From NCBI GenBank assembly GCA_014323545.1, contig CP058647.1, positions 3,140,001 through 3,204,000 on the forward strand: a stretch of DNA of 64,000 nucleotides, in the 5' to 3' direction. This document shows, one piece after another, positions 9,073-17,813 of this stretch; the stretch's first letter is position 1; each line of letters begins with the position of its first letter. The notes under the pieces are model-generated. The model saw only the letters and a program-made list of their open reading frames with translations. It had not been told where the DNA came from and made no database searches. Source of the stretch: Hyphobacterium sp. CCMP332. GTDB lineage: Bacteria; Bacteroidota; Bacteroidia; Cytophagales; CCMP332. The translations under genes and the position numbers were made by a program.

Positions 9073-9108
9073 ACTTTAATACTTTAATCGAACTTTAATA
9101 ACTCTAAT
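9073..9108 (+). repeat. Four direct repeats ACTTTAAT upstream of SDR gene
   Basis: ACTTTAAT occurs at 9073-9080, 9081-9088 and 9092-9099, with ACTCTAAT at 9101-9108, giving a 10-11 base periodicity for the last copies. The array runs directly into a -7-like box TACCTTTC (9108-9115), so it lies where an activator or repressor would bind. Regulatory role is inferred. Confidence 0.4.
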
Positions 9109-9136
9109 ACCTTTCATTATAAAGTGATTTTAAATT

Positions 9137-9844
9137 ATGATCAAAGCATATATAACAGGAGGAAGTAAAGGAATAGGTTTTGGCATAGCAGAAGCTATTT
9201 TAAAAGAAGGAGGAAAGGTAGCTATCAGCTCCAGGTCTCAACAAAGTGCAGACGAAGCTGCACAACAATTAATTGAAAAAACCGGAAATGAAAATGTGCT
9301 CGCTTTCGAATGCGATGTTAGAGAACTGACCTCACAAAACGATACGGTAGATAAAATTATTCAAAAATGGGGAAGTATTGATTTGGTGGTGGCCAATGCG
9401 GGAATAGGCAAATTTGGTTCTATTGAGAATTTAACCCCGGAAGACTGGAAAGACACCCTGGATATCAACCTGACAGGCGTTTTTAATACAATCAAGTCTA
9501 CTCTCGAAAGCCTAAAAAAAAGCAAAGGCTATTTTATTACCATTTCCAGTTTGGCAGGAACAAATTTCTTTGCCGGAGGTGCAGCCTACAATGCCAGCAA
9601 ATTTGGTCTAACAGGTTTTACGCAAGCCGTAATGCTTGATTTGCGTCAGTACGGCATTCGTGTAAGCACGATTATGCCGGGTTCCGTAGCTACCTATTTT
9701 AACGATCATGTACCCAGTGATTCTGATTCCTGGAAAATCCAGATTGAAGATATCGGAGAAATGGTTGTAAATCTGGTCAAGCTAAATACGCGAACATTGC
9801 CGAGCAAAATAGAAGTAAGGCCAAGTATGCCTCCATCGAAATAA
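9137..9844 (+). CDS. Short-chain dehydrogenase/reductase (SDR) family oxidoreductase
   Basis: 235 residues, the usual size for a classical SDR. The Rossmann cofactor motif TGGSKGIG (residues 7-14), the VANAG strand motif, catalytic Ser in SSLAG and the YNASK active-site Tyr-Lys are all present, so an active NAD(P)H-dependent oxidoreductase is expected. Arg at the end of the second strand (AISSRS) favours NADP(H). The substrate cannot be told from sequence; related proteins are annotated as 3-oxoacyl-ACP reductase-like. Monocistronic, convergent with the DinB gene. Confidence 0.9.
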   Translation: MIKAYITGGSKGIGFGIAEAILKEGGKVAISSRSQQSADEAAQQLIEKTGNENVLAFECDVRELTSQNDTVDKIIQKWGSIDLVVANAGIGKFGSIENLTPEDWKDTLDINLTGVFNTIKSTLESLKKSKGYFITISSLAGTNFFAGGAAYNASKFGLTGFTQAVMLDLRQYGIRVSTIMPGSVATYFNDHVPSDSDSWKIQIEDIGEMVVNLVKLNTRTLPSKIEVRPSMPPSK

Positions 9845-9848
9845 TACT

Positions 9849-9875
9849 ATTCCTTTTAATGGCTTAAATAGGAAT
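9849..9875. terminator. Hairpin between convergent SDR and DinB genes
   Basis: ATTCCT-TTTAA, loop TGGC, TTAAA-(T)-AGGAAT: an 11-pair stem with one bulge, lying in the 36-base gap between two converging genes. There is no strong T-run on either side, so it is at best a weak bidirectional terminator. Confidence 0.4.
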
Positions 9876-9880
9876 GATAT

Positions 9881-10465
9881 CTATCTCATTTTGCCGTTAA
9901 AAAAACTGACTTTCTGAGTAATGGGATTGCCGGCCAATCTTCTAAAGCTTGCAATTTGGCCGCAATGCCAGATGCAATCTTCGATGGGCCCATTAATGTA
10001 TTTCCAAAACGGAATACTTTCTCCATTTTTACTCATTCGATTATAGCCTTCAAAATCCTCATCGCTGCTTGAAAACAGCTTATCCCTGATAAGTTTTAAA
10101 TTTTTAAGGGTCTCTGCTCTTTGCTTATCAGTGCTGGTTAAGTCCGAATCAAGCTGTGCTTTCAGGTTGACAACATTCAATAATGAATTGGACATCTCAT
10201 AAATATGTTGAATGGTTTCTCCAATTGAGCGTATATCTTCTGAAGGGCGATAGCTCATATCATTGACACTTAATCCCTCTGTAGCCCAGTAAAATCTGAA
10301 TCCCAGACCGTCAATCATTCTGGCGCTTATTTTGCCTGAATTGTATTGGCCTTCATATTCAGGGATTTCCTTAAAAAAGTTTAATTCCTTTTCAGACATA
10401 GTTTGAGCCCTTATTCCGATTGAAGCAGACATGATAAAAATGAAAACAAGTCGTAATAATTTCAT
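9881..10465 (-). CDS. Exported DinB-family protein
   Basis: 194 residues with an N-terminal signal (IFIMSASIGIRAQ, residues 9-21). The mature part is a DinB-like four-helix bundle: a first His in ETIQHIYEMSN and a closing WHCGQIASFRRLAG give the usual metal-binding histidines. DinB/YfiT-type proteins are often metal-dependent thiol-S-transferases, but most members are uncharacterised. Export to the periplasm is unusual for this fold. It is the second gene of a likely operon after the Tricorn protease, 15 bases downstream. Confidence 0.78.
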   Translation of the reverse strand: MKLLRLVFIFIMSASIGIRAQTMSEKELNFFKEIPEYEGQYNSGKISARMIDGLGFRFYWATEGLSVNDMSYRPSEDIRSIGETIQHIYEMSNSLLNVVNLKAQLDSDLTSTDKQRAETLKNLKLIRDKLFSSSDEDFEGYNRMSKNGESIPFWKYINGPIEDCIWHCGQIASFRRLAGNPITQKVSFFNGKMR

Positions 10466-10480
10466 TAGCAGAAATATAAT

Positions 10481-13400
10481 TTACCTTTTTTCATAAGTAG
10501 GGCGGGCGGGTTTTTTGAAATTGCTTTCAAGTTCCATCAGTCGCATAACTTCTTTAATTCCCGCTTCCAGTTGAACATCTTTGCCCTTTGCCAATTGTTC
10601 AAAGTCCTCGAGTACCTCGATATCAGGATCTACTCCATGCCCTTCCTTAAACCATTGGCCATCCGGATCATACATTCTAAAAGTAGGAGACGAAATAAAA
10701 CCGTTATCCACCAATGTAGGGGCTCCTGAGATTCCAATTAAACCACCCCATGTTCTGGTTCCGACCAAGGGACCGAGCTTTCTTTTTCTAAAATAATCGG
10801 GAAAAGCATCTCCGCCGGAGCCGCTAAAACCATTGATCAACATTACTTTTGGCCCGAAATTGCCGGCAGGAGGCCAGGACCAGTCTTCTCCATCTCTTAC
10901 TGCCCAGAAAGCCAATGGTTTTCTATCCAGTAATTCTATAAATCTATCGGGGATCTGACCACCACTATTGAAGCGCTCGTCTATAATCAGGCCTTCCTTA
11001 CCCATTTGCCCAAAATACTGTCGTACCAATTCGTTCTGTCCATCTATCCCCGTGCTACGCACATAGATATACCCAACTTTGCCATTACTGGCTTCATCAA
11101 CTCTTTTCCTACTTGCTTCAATCCATGCAAGATGTCTCAAGCGTGTTTCGGAATTCAAGGTAGTCACAAGTACTTTTTTGGAATTTTCCAGGCTTGGTTT
11201 TGAACTGATGGTCAGCTGTACAGTTTCATTGGCCATGCCCTGAAATGCGGCGTGAATTGATTTGGATATGTCGGGCTTCTGTCCATTAATCTCCAATATA
11301 TAATCACCTTCTTTGACTTTTACGCCGGGCTTAATTAAAGGCGAACGCACTTCAACATCCCAGGGTGCTCCATTAATGATTTTTTCAATTTTAAAGTAGC
11401 CGTTTTCCACACTAAAATCCGCACCCAGATAGCCACAATTTTTATTATCGCCTTCTTCAGTATCACCTCCGCCTACATAAGTATGCGATGCATTGAGTTC
11501 TGCAATTAAATCGCCAATAATAATATTGACATCGGCCCTGGAATTGGCTTCGTCGACCAGTTTTCCATATTTTTCTTTCATGGCATTCCAGTCAACGCCA
11601 TGCATATTGGGATCGTAAAAATAATCGCGTTCAATTCTCCAAACATCCATGAAAATTTGTTTCCACTCTGCTCGGGGATCAATTTCCATAACCATTTTTT
11701 GTATGGGAACTGTCTTCTCTATTTTTTGATCAGATGCAACTGAAATAACGGCGTAATTTTGATTTTGCCTTACCAAAATCTTTTTACCATCTGCAGAAAC
11801 TTCATATCCGTTGATATCAGAAATAATGGTTTTAACTTTTTCTTCCTCTATATCATAATAGTTAAGGGAGTTTTTTTCCTCTTTTGAGGACCCTGAATTT
11901 GGATAGCGCATAAATAGTAATTTTCCGTCAAGGGCTGTTAATCCGCCAACGTTTCCGGCTTCTATATCTAGCATTTCAACGCGATTTTCAAAATTGCTTA
12001 TGCTCACTTTTGTATCGGCATTGCTGCCTTCACTTTTATCTTTTTTGTCTTTTTTAGACTTCTTATCAGAATCCTCTTCTTCTTTTTCCAAACTAACTTC
12101 ATCGTTTTTAATGGCCAAAAGTGATTCAACAGATTCGTCCAAAGTGCCCACCGCAATACCTGTAGTATTTGGATAGATCCATGAATTGTCAAGGTCAGAA
12201 TAGAGCGGACTAAAACTTCTGTTGGTGCCAAAGAACAAATACTTTCCATCCTTACTGAAAACGGGATTAGAATCCGAATAAAACCCGGAAGTCAGTTGAG
12301 AAACCTTATTTGTTTCGGTATTGTAAAGAAAGATGGCCGAGGTGGCAGAGCTTTCAGCACTTTTAGTATAACAGAGCCATTTGCTATCCGGAGACCAGTC
12401 AAACCTGAAACTTCTCAATCCGCCTTCCAATAAATACTTTCCCTTGTCAAAACTTGTGATTTTACCCGAACTCACTTCCATCATATTTAAACGCATGGAT
12501 TGATCGACAAAAGCTATTTTTTTACTGTCCGGCGACCAGAAAATATTATATCTGAATCCCTCTTTGAATTGTGTAATTGTTTTTGTGTTGCCTTTAGCAG
12601 CTATGTCTTTGATCACAAGCTGGTATTCTCCCTTTTCATCGCTCCAGTATGCCAGTGATTTGCCGTCGGGCGACCAGGCCGGGTATCGTTCGGCAGATTT
12701 GGAACCAGAGCTTAAATTGGATACATAACCTTTTTCAGCCGGCAGATTAAAAAGATCACCTCTCGCTTCAATAACCACTCTTTGTCCATCCGGAGATAAA
12801 GAACTGCTGTGAATGAAGTTACTGACGGTTTTTTGTCTTGGAATTAATTCTTCACGGTCTGAAATTAGATTAATACTGACTTCTTCACTTTGTTTATTTT
12901 CCAGATTGAGAATAAACAATTTGCCGCCGGCTTCATATATAATTTGATTATCCCCGGCTTCCGGAAAAGTAATATCATAATCGCTGATTTTGGTTATTTG
13001 CTCATTCTTTTTGTTTTGTATATCATATTTCCAAATATTGTTTCTTTGTTCCGGGCCATTATCCGACATGTAATACACCGAATTTCCAATCCACATGGGC
13101 AATTCATCATTGGCATCATTTTGAGTAATATTTTGAGTTTCAAAAGTATTGAGGTCGAAGATATGAATGTCGGGTGCAGTACCGCCCCGGTATCTTTTCC
13201 AGTTTCTGTTGGCTCTTGAGCGATCGGTATAAGCGATTTTAGAAGCATCCGGCGATAAAGAAGCATAAGATCCATAGGGAACTGCTAATTTTTGAGGCGA
13301 TCCACCTTCTATGGAAATACTAAAAAATTGAGTAAAACGCTGCCTTCCGCTTTCCCTTGAAGAAGCAAAAATCAGACTTTTCCCATCGGGATTCCATGAA

Positions 13401-13732
13401 ACCACGCGATCATACATATCATGAAAGGTGAGTCTTTTGGGAATTCCTCCATTTGTAGGAATTAGATAAACATCATAATTGCCATCGTAATTGGCCGAAT
13501 ATGCAATGTATTGTCCATCGGGAGAAAAACGCGGGTAAAACTCGCGACCATCGGGTGAGCTTAAGCGATGCGCCAATCCACTCTTTTTGTCAGCAACCCA
13601 AATATCATCTCCATAGACAAAGGTTATTTTATCTCCGGAAACATCAGGGTGCTGCATTAAATTGGCACTTATTTGCGCTTTTGAATTATAGAAGAAAAAT
13701 AGAAGTATTGTTATTGAAAGGATATTTTTCAT
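10481..13732 (-). CDS. Exported Tricorn-type S41 protease with TolB-like propellers and PDZ domain
   Basis: 1083 residues, the usual length for bacterial Tricorn homologues. Signal peptide ends FFFYNSKAQ. Residues ~25-650 hold many PD40/TolB propeller repeats (FYPRFSPDGQYIAYSA; YPAWSPDGKSLAYWS; RFDWSPDSKWLCYTK) with a Lys/Asp/Ser low-complexity insert. Then comes the tricorn C1 region, a PDZ domain (~780-870) and an S41 core. The nucleophile region NGFSGSGGDAFPDYF (from residue 967) gives Ser970 or Ser972 as nucleophile, next to a GTRTWGG loop. It should degrade peptides in the periplasm. The DinB gene follows 15 bases downstream. Confidence 0.92.
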   Translation of the reverse strand: MKNILSITILLFFFYNSKAQISANLMQHPDVSGDKITFVYGDDIWVADKKSGLAHRLSSPDGREFYPRFSPDGQYIAYSANYDGNYDVYLIPTNGGIPKRLTFHDMYDRVVSWNPDGKSLIFASSRESGRQRFTQFFSISIEGGSPQKLAVPYGSYASLSPDASKIAYTDRSRANRNWKRYRGGTAPDIHIFDLNTFETQNITQNDANDELPMWIGNSVYYMSDNGPEQRNNIWKYDIQNKKNEQITKISDYDITFPEAGDNQIIYEAGGKLFILNLENKQSEEVSINLISDREELIPRQKTVSNFIHSSSLSPDGQRVVIEARGDLFNLPAEKGYVSNLSSGSKSAERYPAWSPDGKSLAYWSDEKGEYQLVIKDIAAKGNTKTITQFKEGFRYNIFWSPDSKKIAFVDQSMRLNMMEVSSGKITSFDKGKYLLEGGLRSFRFDWSPDSKWLCYTKSAESSATSAIFLYNTETNKVSQLTSGFYSDSNPVFSKDGKYLFFGTNRSFSPLYSDLDNSWIYPNTTGIAVGTLDESVESLLAIKNDEVSLEKEEEDSDKKSKKDKKDKSEGSNADTKVSISNFENRVEMLDIEAGNVGGLTALDGKLLFMRYPNSGSSKEEKNSLNYYDIEEEKVKTIISDINGYEVSADGKKILVRQNQNYAVISVASDQKIEKTVPIQKMVMEIDPRAEWKQIFMDVWRIERDYFYDPNMHGVDWNAMKEKYGKLVDEANSRADVNIIIGDLIAELNASHTYVGGGDTEEGDNKNCGYLGADFSVENGYFKIEKIINGAPWDVEVRSPLIKPGVKVKEGDYILEINGQKPDISKSIHAAFQGMANETVQLTISSKPSLENSKKVLVTTLNSETRLRHLAWIEASRKRVDEASNGKVGYIYVRSTGIDGQNELVRQYFGQMGKEGLIIDERFNSGGQIPDRFIELLDRKPLAFWAVRDGEDWSWPPAGNFGPKVMLINGFSGSGGDAFPDYFRKRKLGPLVGTRTWGGLIGISGAPTLVDNGFISSPTFRMYDPDGQWFKEGHGVDPDIEVLEDFEQLAKGKDVQLEAGIKEVMRLMELESNFKKPARPTYEKR

Positions 13733-13870
13733 GATTACTTTTTGTTAAAAATCACAAATCAAATATTGTGTTTTTCATTGATTTATATAAATGATGGAAA
13801 TATAATTCCATAAAAGGCAGATAATAAGGATAAGTATGATTCATCACGATCTTTAAAAAATCAAGGGGTG

Positions 13871-14476
13871 TTAATTGAATTGTCTTTTAAAGGTCAGATC
13901 AAACCAGGTACGCAATACTTTTACCTCATTTAATTGCCCGTTTGTATAATGGTAAACATTTGTCTTATCTTCAGTCAGATAAAGTTTATAGATGCCATTG
14001 CCCACTTTTTCAATGGGAACAAATTTGGAGTATCCCTCCGCATAGATCCTTTTCATTTCCGGTTTTGGTTCATTGAAGTAGAGAAGTGCCACGGATTGCA
14101 GGATACATTCTTTCATTTTTAGGGTATCATCCGGATGTTGAAATATCTGGTAGGAATCGCCTATTTTTTTGGTGTACTGAAAATCCTTGAGATTATCGTT
14201 CATTACACTTTTACTCGAACAATAAATAAGGGTGTCACGAAGGTATGTGGCATTGAATTGAGTACTGCGATTGTACTTTAAAATCACCCTGAATTCGACA
14301 TCTGCTTTAAAGGAATATTCGGTTTTAATTCCTTTTTGAATTCTGGAAACATTCATTAGCCCGATTTCATCATCTCCCCAAAAAATGCTGTATTTCTGGT
14401 TTTGGGCTGAAAGTAGATTTGATACTAATAGAATTATTAAAATAGATAAGGGTAAAATACGATTTTTTAGCATCAA
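13871..14476 (-). CDS. Secreted DUF6134-like protein
   Basis: 201 residues. Signal peptide (ILIILLVSNLLSAQ). The mature chain opens with YSIFWGDDEIGLMNVSRIQKG and runs through repeated beta strands (FKADVEFRVILKYNRSTQF; FQYTKKIGDSYQIF; NGIYKLYLTEDKTNVYHY), the pattern of the Bacteroidota DUF6134 family of ~200-residue secreted proteins. The proteins probably form a small barrel in the envelope; no biochemical role is known. Monocistronic by spacing, 138 bases from the Tricorn gene. Confidence 0.6.
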   Translation of the reverse strand: MMLKNRILPLSILIILLVSNLLSAQNQKYSIFWGDDEIGLMNVSRIQKGIKTEYSFKADVEFRVILKYNRSTQFNATYLRDTLIYCSSKSVMNDNLKDFQYTKKIGDSYQIFQHPDDTLKMKECILQSVALLYFNEPKPEMKRIYAEGYSKFVPIEKVGNGIYKLYLTEDKTNVYHYTNGQLNEVKVLRTWFDLTFKRQFN

Positions 14477-14651
14477 TTAATCGACGGAAATAATTTCGAA
14501 TATAGTCTTTAAACTCTCTTTCTAAAAGAATATTTAAATCTGAAGCAGAGTATTTATTATTTTCTTCATTAATTGTTTTCTACAAATAATAAATGAATGA
14601 GATAGAAGAGATGATTATTTTTAATTACATTTATATAAAAAACTATATATA

Positions 14652-15218
14652 ATGAAAACACTATACTTACTTTTAAGCCTTGCGCTCCTTTTTTCTGCCT
14701 GTAATCCACCTGAAGACAATTCAGCCAAAGAAGCCTTTGAAAGAAATTCACAAACAGTTTTGGCCTATCTAACCGACTGGCAAAGTGAAAGTCTTGATTA
14801 CGAAAAATATTTTGCTGAAAATGCATACTATCGGCCTACTGCAATTGGAACACCTGATTCGGTAAGTATTGAACAAATGAAAGAGGATGATAAAATGGGA
14901 TGGGCAACTTTTGATTTTCAAATGCCCGAAAACATCCAATTTCTTCCGGGAGTCAATGCAGAAACCAAAGAAATGGACGGATCGGTTCGTTATTATGGGG
15001 ATTGGACGATCACCTGGGCGGCATCCGAAGATATGGAAGGCGGCTCAGTAGTTGTAAAAGTCTATGACTCCTTTGATTTTGATGAAAACGGTAAAATCGT
15101 TTTTGTACAGACCTACGGCGACTGGGGCGGAATTGCAAAACACATGATGAAGAATGCTGAAGTTGAGGCAGAAGCACCGGATGATGAGTCCGAGGATTCG
15201 GAAGAAGAAATGGAATAA
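14652..15218 (+). CDS. Lipoprotein with NTF2/SnoaL-like fold
   Basis: 188 residues. Lipobox LFSACNPP puts the lipidated Cys at residue 17. The core (TVLAYLTDWQSESLDYEKYFAENAYYRPTAIG, then VRYYGDWTITWAAS, VKVYDSFDFDENGKIVFVQTYGDWGG) has the helix-then-curved-sheet layout of NTF2/SnoaL-like proteins, which bind small hydrophobic ligands or act as simple lyases. The last ~20 residues are almost all Asp/Glu (DDESEDSEEEME). Ligand unknown. A -7-like TACATTTA lies at 14626-14633. Confidence 0.68.
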   Translation: MKTLYLLLSLALLFSACNPPEDNSAKEAFERNSQTVLAYLTDWQSESLDYEKYFAENAYYRPTAIGTPDSVSIEQMKEDDKMGWATFDFQMPENIQFLPGVNAETKEMDGSVRYYGDWTITWAASEDMEGGSVVVKVYDSFDFDENGKIVFVQTYGDWGGIAKHMMKNAEVEAEAPDDESEDSEEEME

Positions 15219-15249
15219 TATATTTTTTAGTGAATGGAGAACTAATAAA

Positions 15250-16662
15250 TTATACTTTATAAGTTTTCCATTTGCCTTTTCTAAACATGTAAAAGGTAAA
15301 TAATCCTACGGATGATTCAGATATAAATACAGCCCAAAAGACACCGGATTGATTCCAGTTTAAATGTATGGCCAAAAAATAGGCCAGTGGAATTTGTATA
15401 ATCCAGAAGAAAATCAGATTTATCCATGTAGGTGTTTTGGTATCACCAGCACCGTTAAAGGCTTGCACACTTACCATCCACCAGCCGTAAATAAAAAATG
15501 AATAGGACATGATTTTAAGCCATTCAGCTCCGACATCAACCACATTTTGATCGGTCGTGAATATCCCGATCAGGTTCTTATTGAAAAAGAAGAACACAAC
15601 AGACACCAAAATCAGAAAAATCATATTGTACCAGCCAATTTTTAAAACAGAATTTTCAGCCCTGTCAGGGTCATTGGCACCGAGATTTTGACCGACCAGC
15701 GTGGCTGCGGCATTGGACAAGCCCCATGCCGGCATGATGGTAAACATCATTACCCGGATGGTGATAGTAGCACCGGCCACGGCTTCGCTACCAATATTTG
15801 CCAAAATTCTCATTAAAAATATCCAGGAGGTCATGGCAATGATCATTTGTCCAACGCCACCTAGCGAGGTTTTGATGATGTTCAGAAGAATTGCCACATT
15901 TAGTTTTAAATCTTTCGAAAGTACTCTAATGTGTTTACCACCTTTGGCTAATGCATAAACCTGCATCATTATACCAATAGACCTTCCAAGGGTACTGGCA
16001 ATGGCAGCTCCTTCGATGCCAAATGCGGGAATAGGTCCCAGACCAAATATCAGTATGGGATCGAGAATAATATTAAAGCCATTGGCTATCCACAAAACTT
16101 TCATGGCAATAGCCGCATCACCCGCACCCCTGAACACTGCATTTAAATTGAAAAGCAAAACAATGACTCCATTGGCTCCCAACATCCATTGTGTATAGCC
16201 CTGGTTTAAGGCGGCACTTTGTGCATCTGAACCCATGAGAATGAGTAATTGCTCACCGTAAAAAACACCTGCAATTGAAAAAGGTAATGAGACCAAAACC
16301 GATAAAACAATGGCCTGGAATGCCGTTAGCCCTGCTTCATCTTTCTTGCCTTCACCAACCCTTCTGGCTACAATAGCGGTTAAAGCCATGGAAAGGCCCA
16401 TAGCGATTGAATACAACAAATATAGATAGGTTTCTGTAAGTCCTACGGTAGCAATGGCATCAGGACCTAGCCGACCAACGAAGTAGATATCCACCACAGC
16501 GAAAGTGGATTCCATTACCAATTCAAGAATCATGGGCACAGCCAAAAGAAAGATCGCTCTATTAAGTCCGATCTTGGTATAATCGGCATCACTTCCTTTT
16601 AGGGATTCCAGAATTGCTTTCCAGATATTGGTTTTGGCAGCAGAAAATTTTGATTGAGCCAA
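15250..16662 (-). CDS. MATE-family multidrug/Na+ antiporter
   Basis: 470 residues with twelve hydrophobic segments. MATE hallmarks are visible: FLLAVPMILELVMESTFAVVDIYFVGRLGPDA in the first bundle, VRRVGEG-type loop (ARRVGEGKKDEA), and AAATLVGQNLGANDPDRAE opening the second bundle. It should extrude cationic or neutral compounds in exchange for Na+ or H+. The start is TTG at 16662; no ATG occurs before the first membrane helix, and the ~25-residue cytosolic leader fits the family. Substrate cannot be inferred. Convergent with the NTF2-like lipoprotein gene. Confidence 0.9.
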   Translation of the reverse strand: MAQSKFSAAKTNIWKAILESLKGSDADYTKIGLNRAIFLLAVPMILELVMESTFAVVDIYFVGRLGPDAIATVGLTETYLYLLYSIAMGLSMALTAIVARRVGEGKKDEAGLTAFQAIVLSVLVSLPFSIAGVFYGEQLLILMGSDAQSAALNQGYTQWMLGANGVIVLLFNLNAVFRGAGDAAIAMKVLWIANGFNIILDPILIFGLGPIPAFGIEGAAIASTLGRSIGIMMQVYALAKGGKHIRVLSKDLKLNVAILLNIIKTSLGGVGQMIIAMTSWIFLMRILANIGSEAVAGATITIRVMMFTIMPAWGLSNAAATLVGQNLGANDPDRAENSVLKIGWYNMIFLILVSVVFFFFNKNLIGIFTTDQNVVDVGAEWLKIMSYSFFIYGWWMVSVQAFNGAGDTKTPTWINLIFFWIIQIPLAYFLAIHLNWNQSGVFWAVFISESSVGLFTFYMFRKGKWKTYKV

Positions 16663-16856
16663 TTTAAATTATTAACAAAACTAAATATTCAATTATTTAT
16701 TAAAACTTTCACAGATTTTATATCAAATCCGCTCATTAATGGATTTGGAAACAGAATTTACAACAAGCAAATAAATCATTTTTTAGAGTAACATAAGTTA
16801 CCGAAACTCTCTATTTAAATATTCACTTTCACATAGTCAATTTAAAGAAAAAGAAA

Positions 16857-17519
16857 ATGGAAGGTACAGAATTAAATAATCAATATTTCATGCCAAGAAT
16901 TGGTGATTTGGCTCCCGATTTTGAGGCGATAACAACCAAGGGAAAAATTAAATTTTCTGATTTTGCAAAGGATAAATGGATTGTGATGTTTTCACATCCG
17001 GCAGATTTCACGCCTGTATGCACTACAGAAATGACGGGCTTTGCAGAAAGAAAGAATGAGTTTTCAGCACTTAATACCGAACTTATTGGATTAAGCATTG
17101 ATAGCATTCATGCGCATTTGGCCTGGGTGGACAATGTAAGAAAAAATACAGGTGTCTATTTTGATTTTCCAATTATTGCAGACCTCGACATGAAGGTTTC
17201 AAAATTGTATGGCATGTTACAAGCCAATGAAAGTGAAACTGCGGCTGTCAGGGCAGTATTTTTTATTGATCCTGCAAAAAAAGTAAGATTGATAATGTAC
17301 TATCCGCTTAATGTAGGTAGAAATATGGATGAGATTTTAAGAGCTTTGGAAGCATTGCAAATTTCAGACAAGCACAAAGTAGCCATTCCTCTTAATTGGA
17401 AAAAAGGGGATAAGGTAATTGTTCCGCCACCAAAAACACTCAGCGAAATGGAAGAAAGAAATGCTGATACAACATTAGAAAAAGTAGATTTCTACTTAGC
17501 TAAAAAGGCTTTAGCTTGA
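16857..17519 (+). CDS. 1-Cys peroxiredoxin (Prx6 type)
   Basis: 220 residues, the usual length for Prx6-type enzymes. The peroxidatic Cys55 sits in HPADFTPVCTTE with Pro53 and Thr52 of the PxxxTxxC motif. The extended C-terminal arm (LNWKKGDKVIVPP, then a helical tail) is diagnostic of Prx6/AhpC2. No resolving Cys is seen elsewhere, consistent with the 1-Cys mechanism. The enzyme reduces H2O2 and alkyl peroxides in the cytoplasm. Monocistronic and followed by a strong terminator. Confidence 0.93.
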   Translation: MEGTELNNQYFMPRIGDLAPDFEAITTKGKIKFSDFAKDKWIVMFSHPADFTPVCTTEMTGFAERKNEFSALNTELIGLSIDSIHAHLAWVDNVRKNTGVYFDFPIIADLDMKVSKLYGMLQANESETAAVRAVFFIDPAKKVRLIMYYPLNVGRNMDEILRALEALQISDKHKVAIPLNWKKGDKVIVPPPKTLSEMEERNADTTLEKVDFYLAKKALA

Positions 17520-17545
17520 TTTATATCGTTTAATTTAGTCGAGCA

Positions 17546-17571
17546 GGGGTGCAGAGATGCACCCCTTTTTT
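17546..17571 (+). terminator. Rho-independent terminator after peroxiredoxin gene
   Basis: Perfect 8-bp stem GGGGTGCA / TGCACCCC with loop GAGA, followed by six T (17566-17571), 26 bases after the peroxiredoxin stop. The clearest intrinsic terminator in the window. Confidence 0.9.
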
Positions 17572-17668
17572 GTTATACCTTACCAAATAGTTCTAATTTA
17601 TTATTAAACTGAAAAATCGATAATGAACAAGTGTATCTTCCAATGAATTAGGTCAGCTATGATGTCAC

Positions 17669-17680
17669 ATTTGTACAAAT
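17669..17680. promoter_or_regulatory. 12-bp palindrome upstream of the caspase operon
   Basis: ATTTGTACAAAT is a perfect 12-bp palindrome in the 294-base spacer between the peroxiredoxin terminator and the caspase operon, about 90 bases before the -33 box. It could be an operator; short palindromes also occur by chance in AT-rich DNA. Confidence 0.25.
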
Positions 17681-17768
17681 TCATTTTAATACAAAATCAC
17701 AAAAACACAGTAGAAATAACGCAGGAGAAGTATTCCCCCCGTTAATCTTTAAATAATTCAATCAGCTT

Positions 17769-17799
17769 TTTGAGATAATGCCTAAAACACATACATTTA
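17769..17799 (+). promoter_or_regulatory. Promoter of the four-gene caspase operon
   Basis: -33 TTTG at 17769-17772 and -7 TACATTTA at 17792-17799 (seven of eight consensus positions) with exactly 19 bases between, the optimal Bacteroidota spacing. Predicted start is about 17805, a few bases before the first possible start codon at 17814. Confidence 0.65.
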
Positions 17800-17813
17800 G
17801 ATAGAATTAAAAT

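Noticed and set aside
14569-14826. 85-residue minus-strand open frame
   Set aside because: Lies antisense over the NTF2-like lipoprotein start, with no coding features of its own.
15300-15325. TCCTACGGATGATTCAGA resembles repeat R
   Set aside because: It is codons of the MATE gene and only a short partial match.
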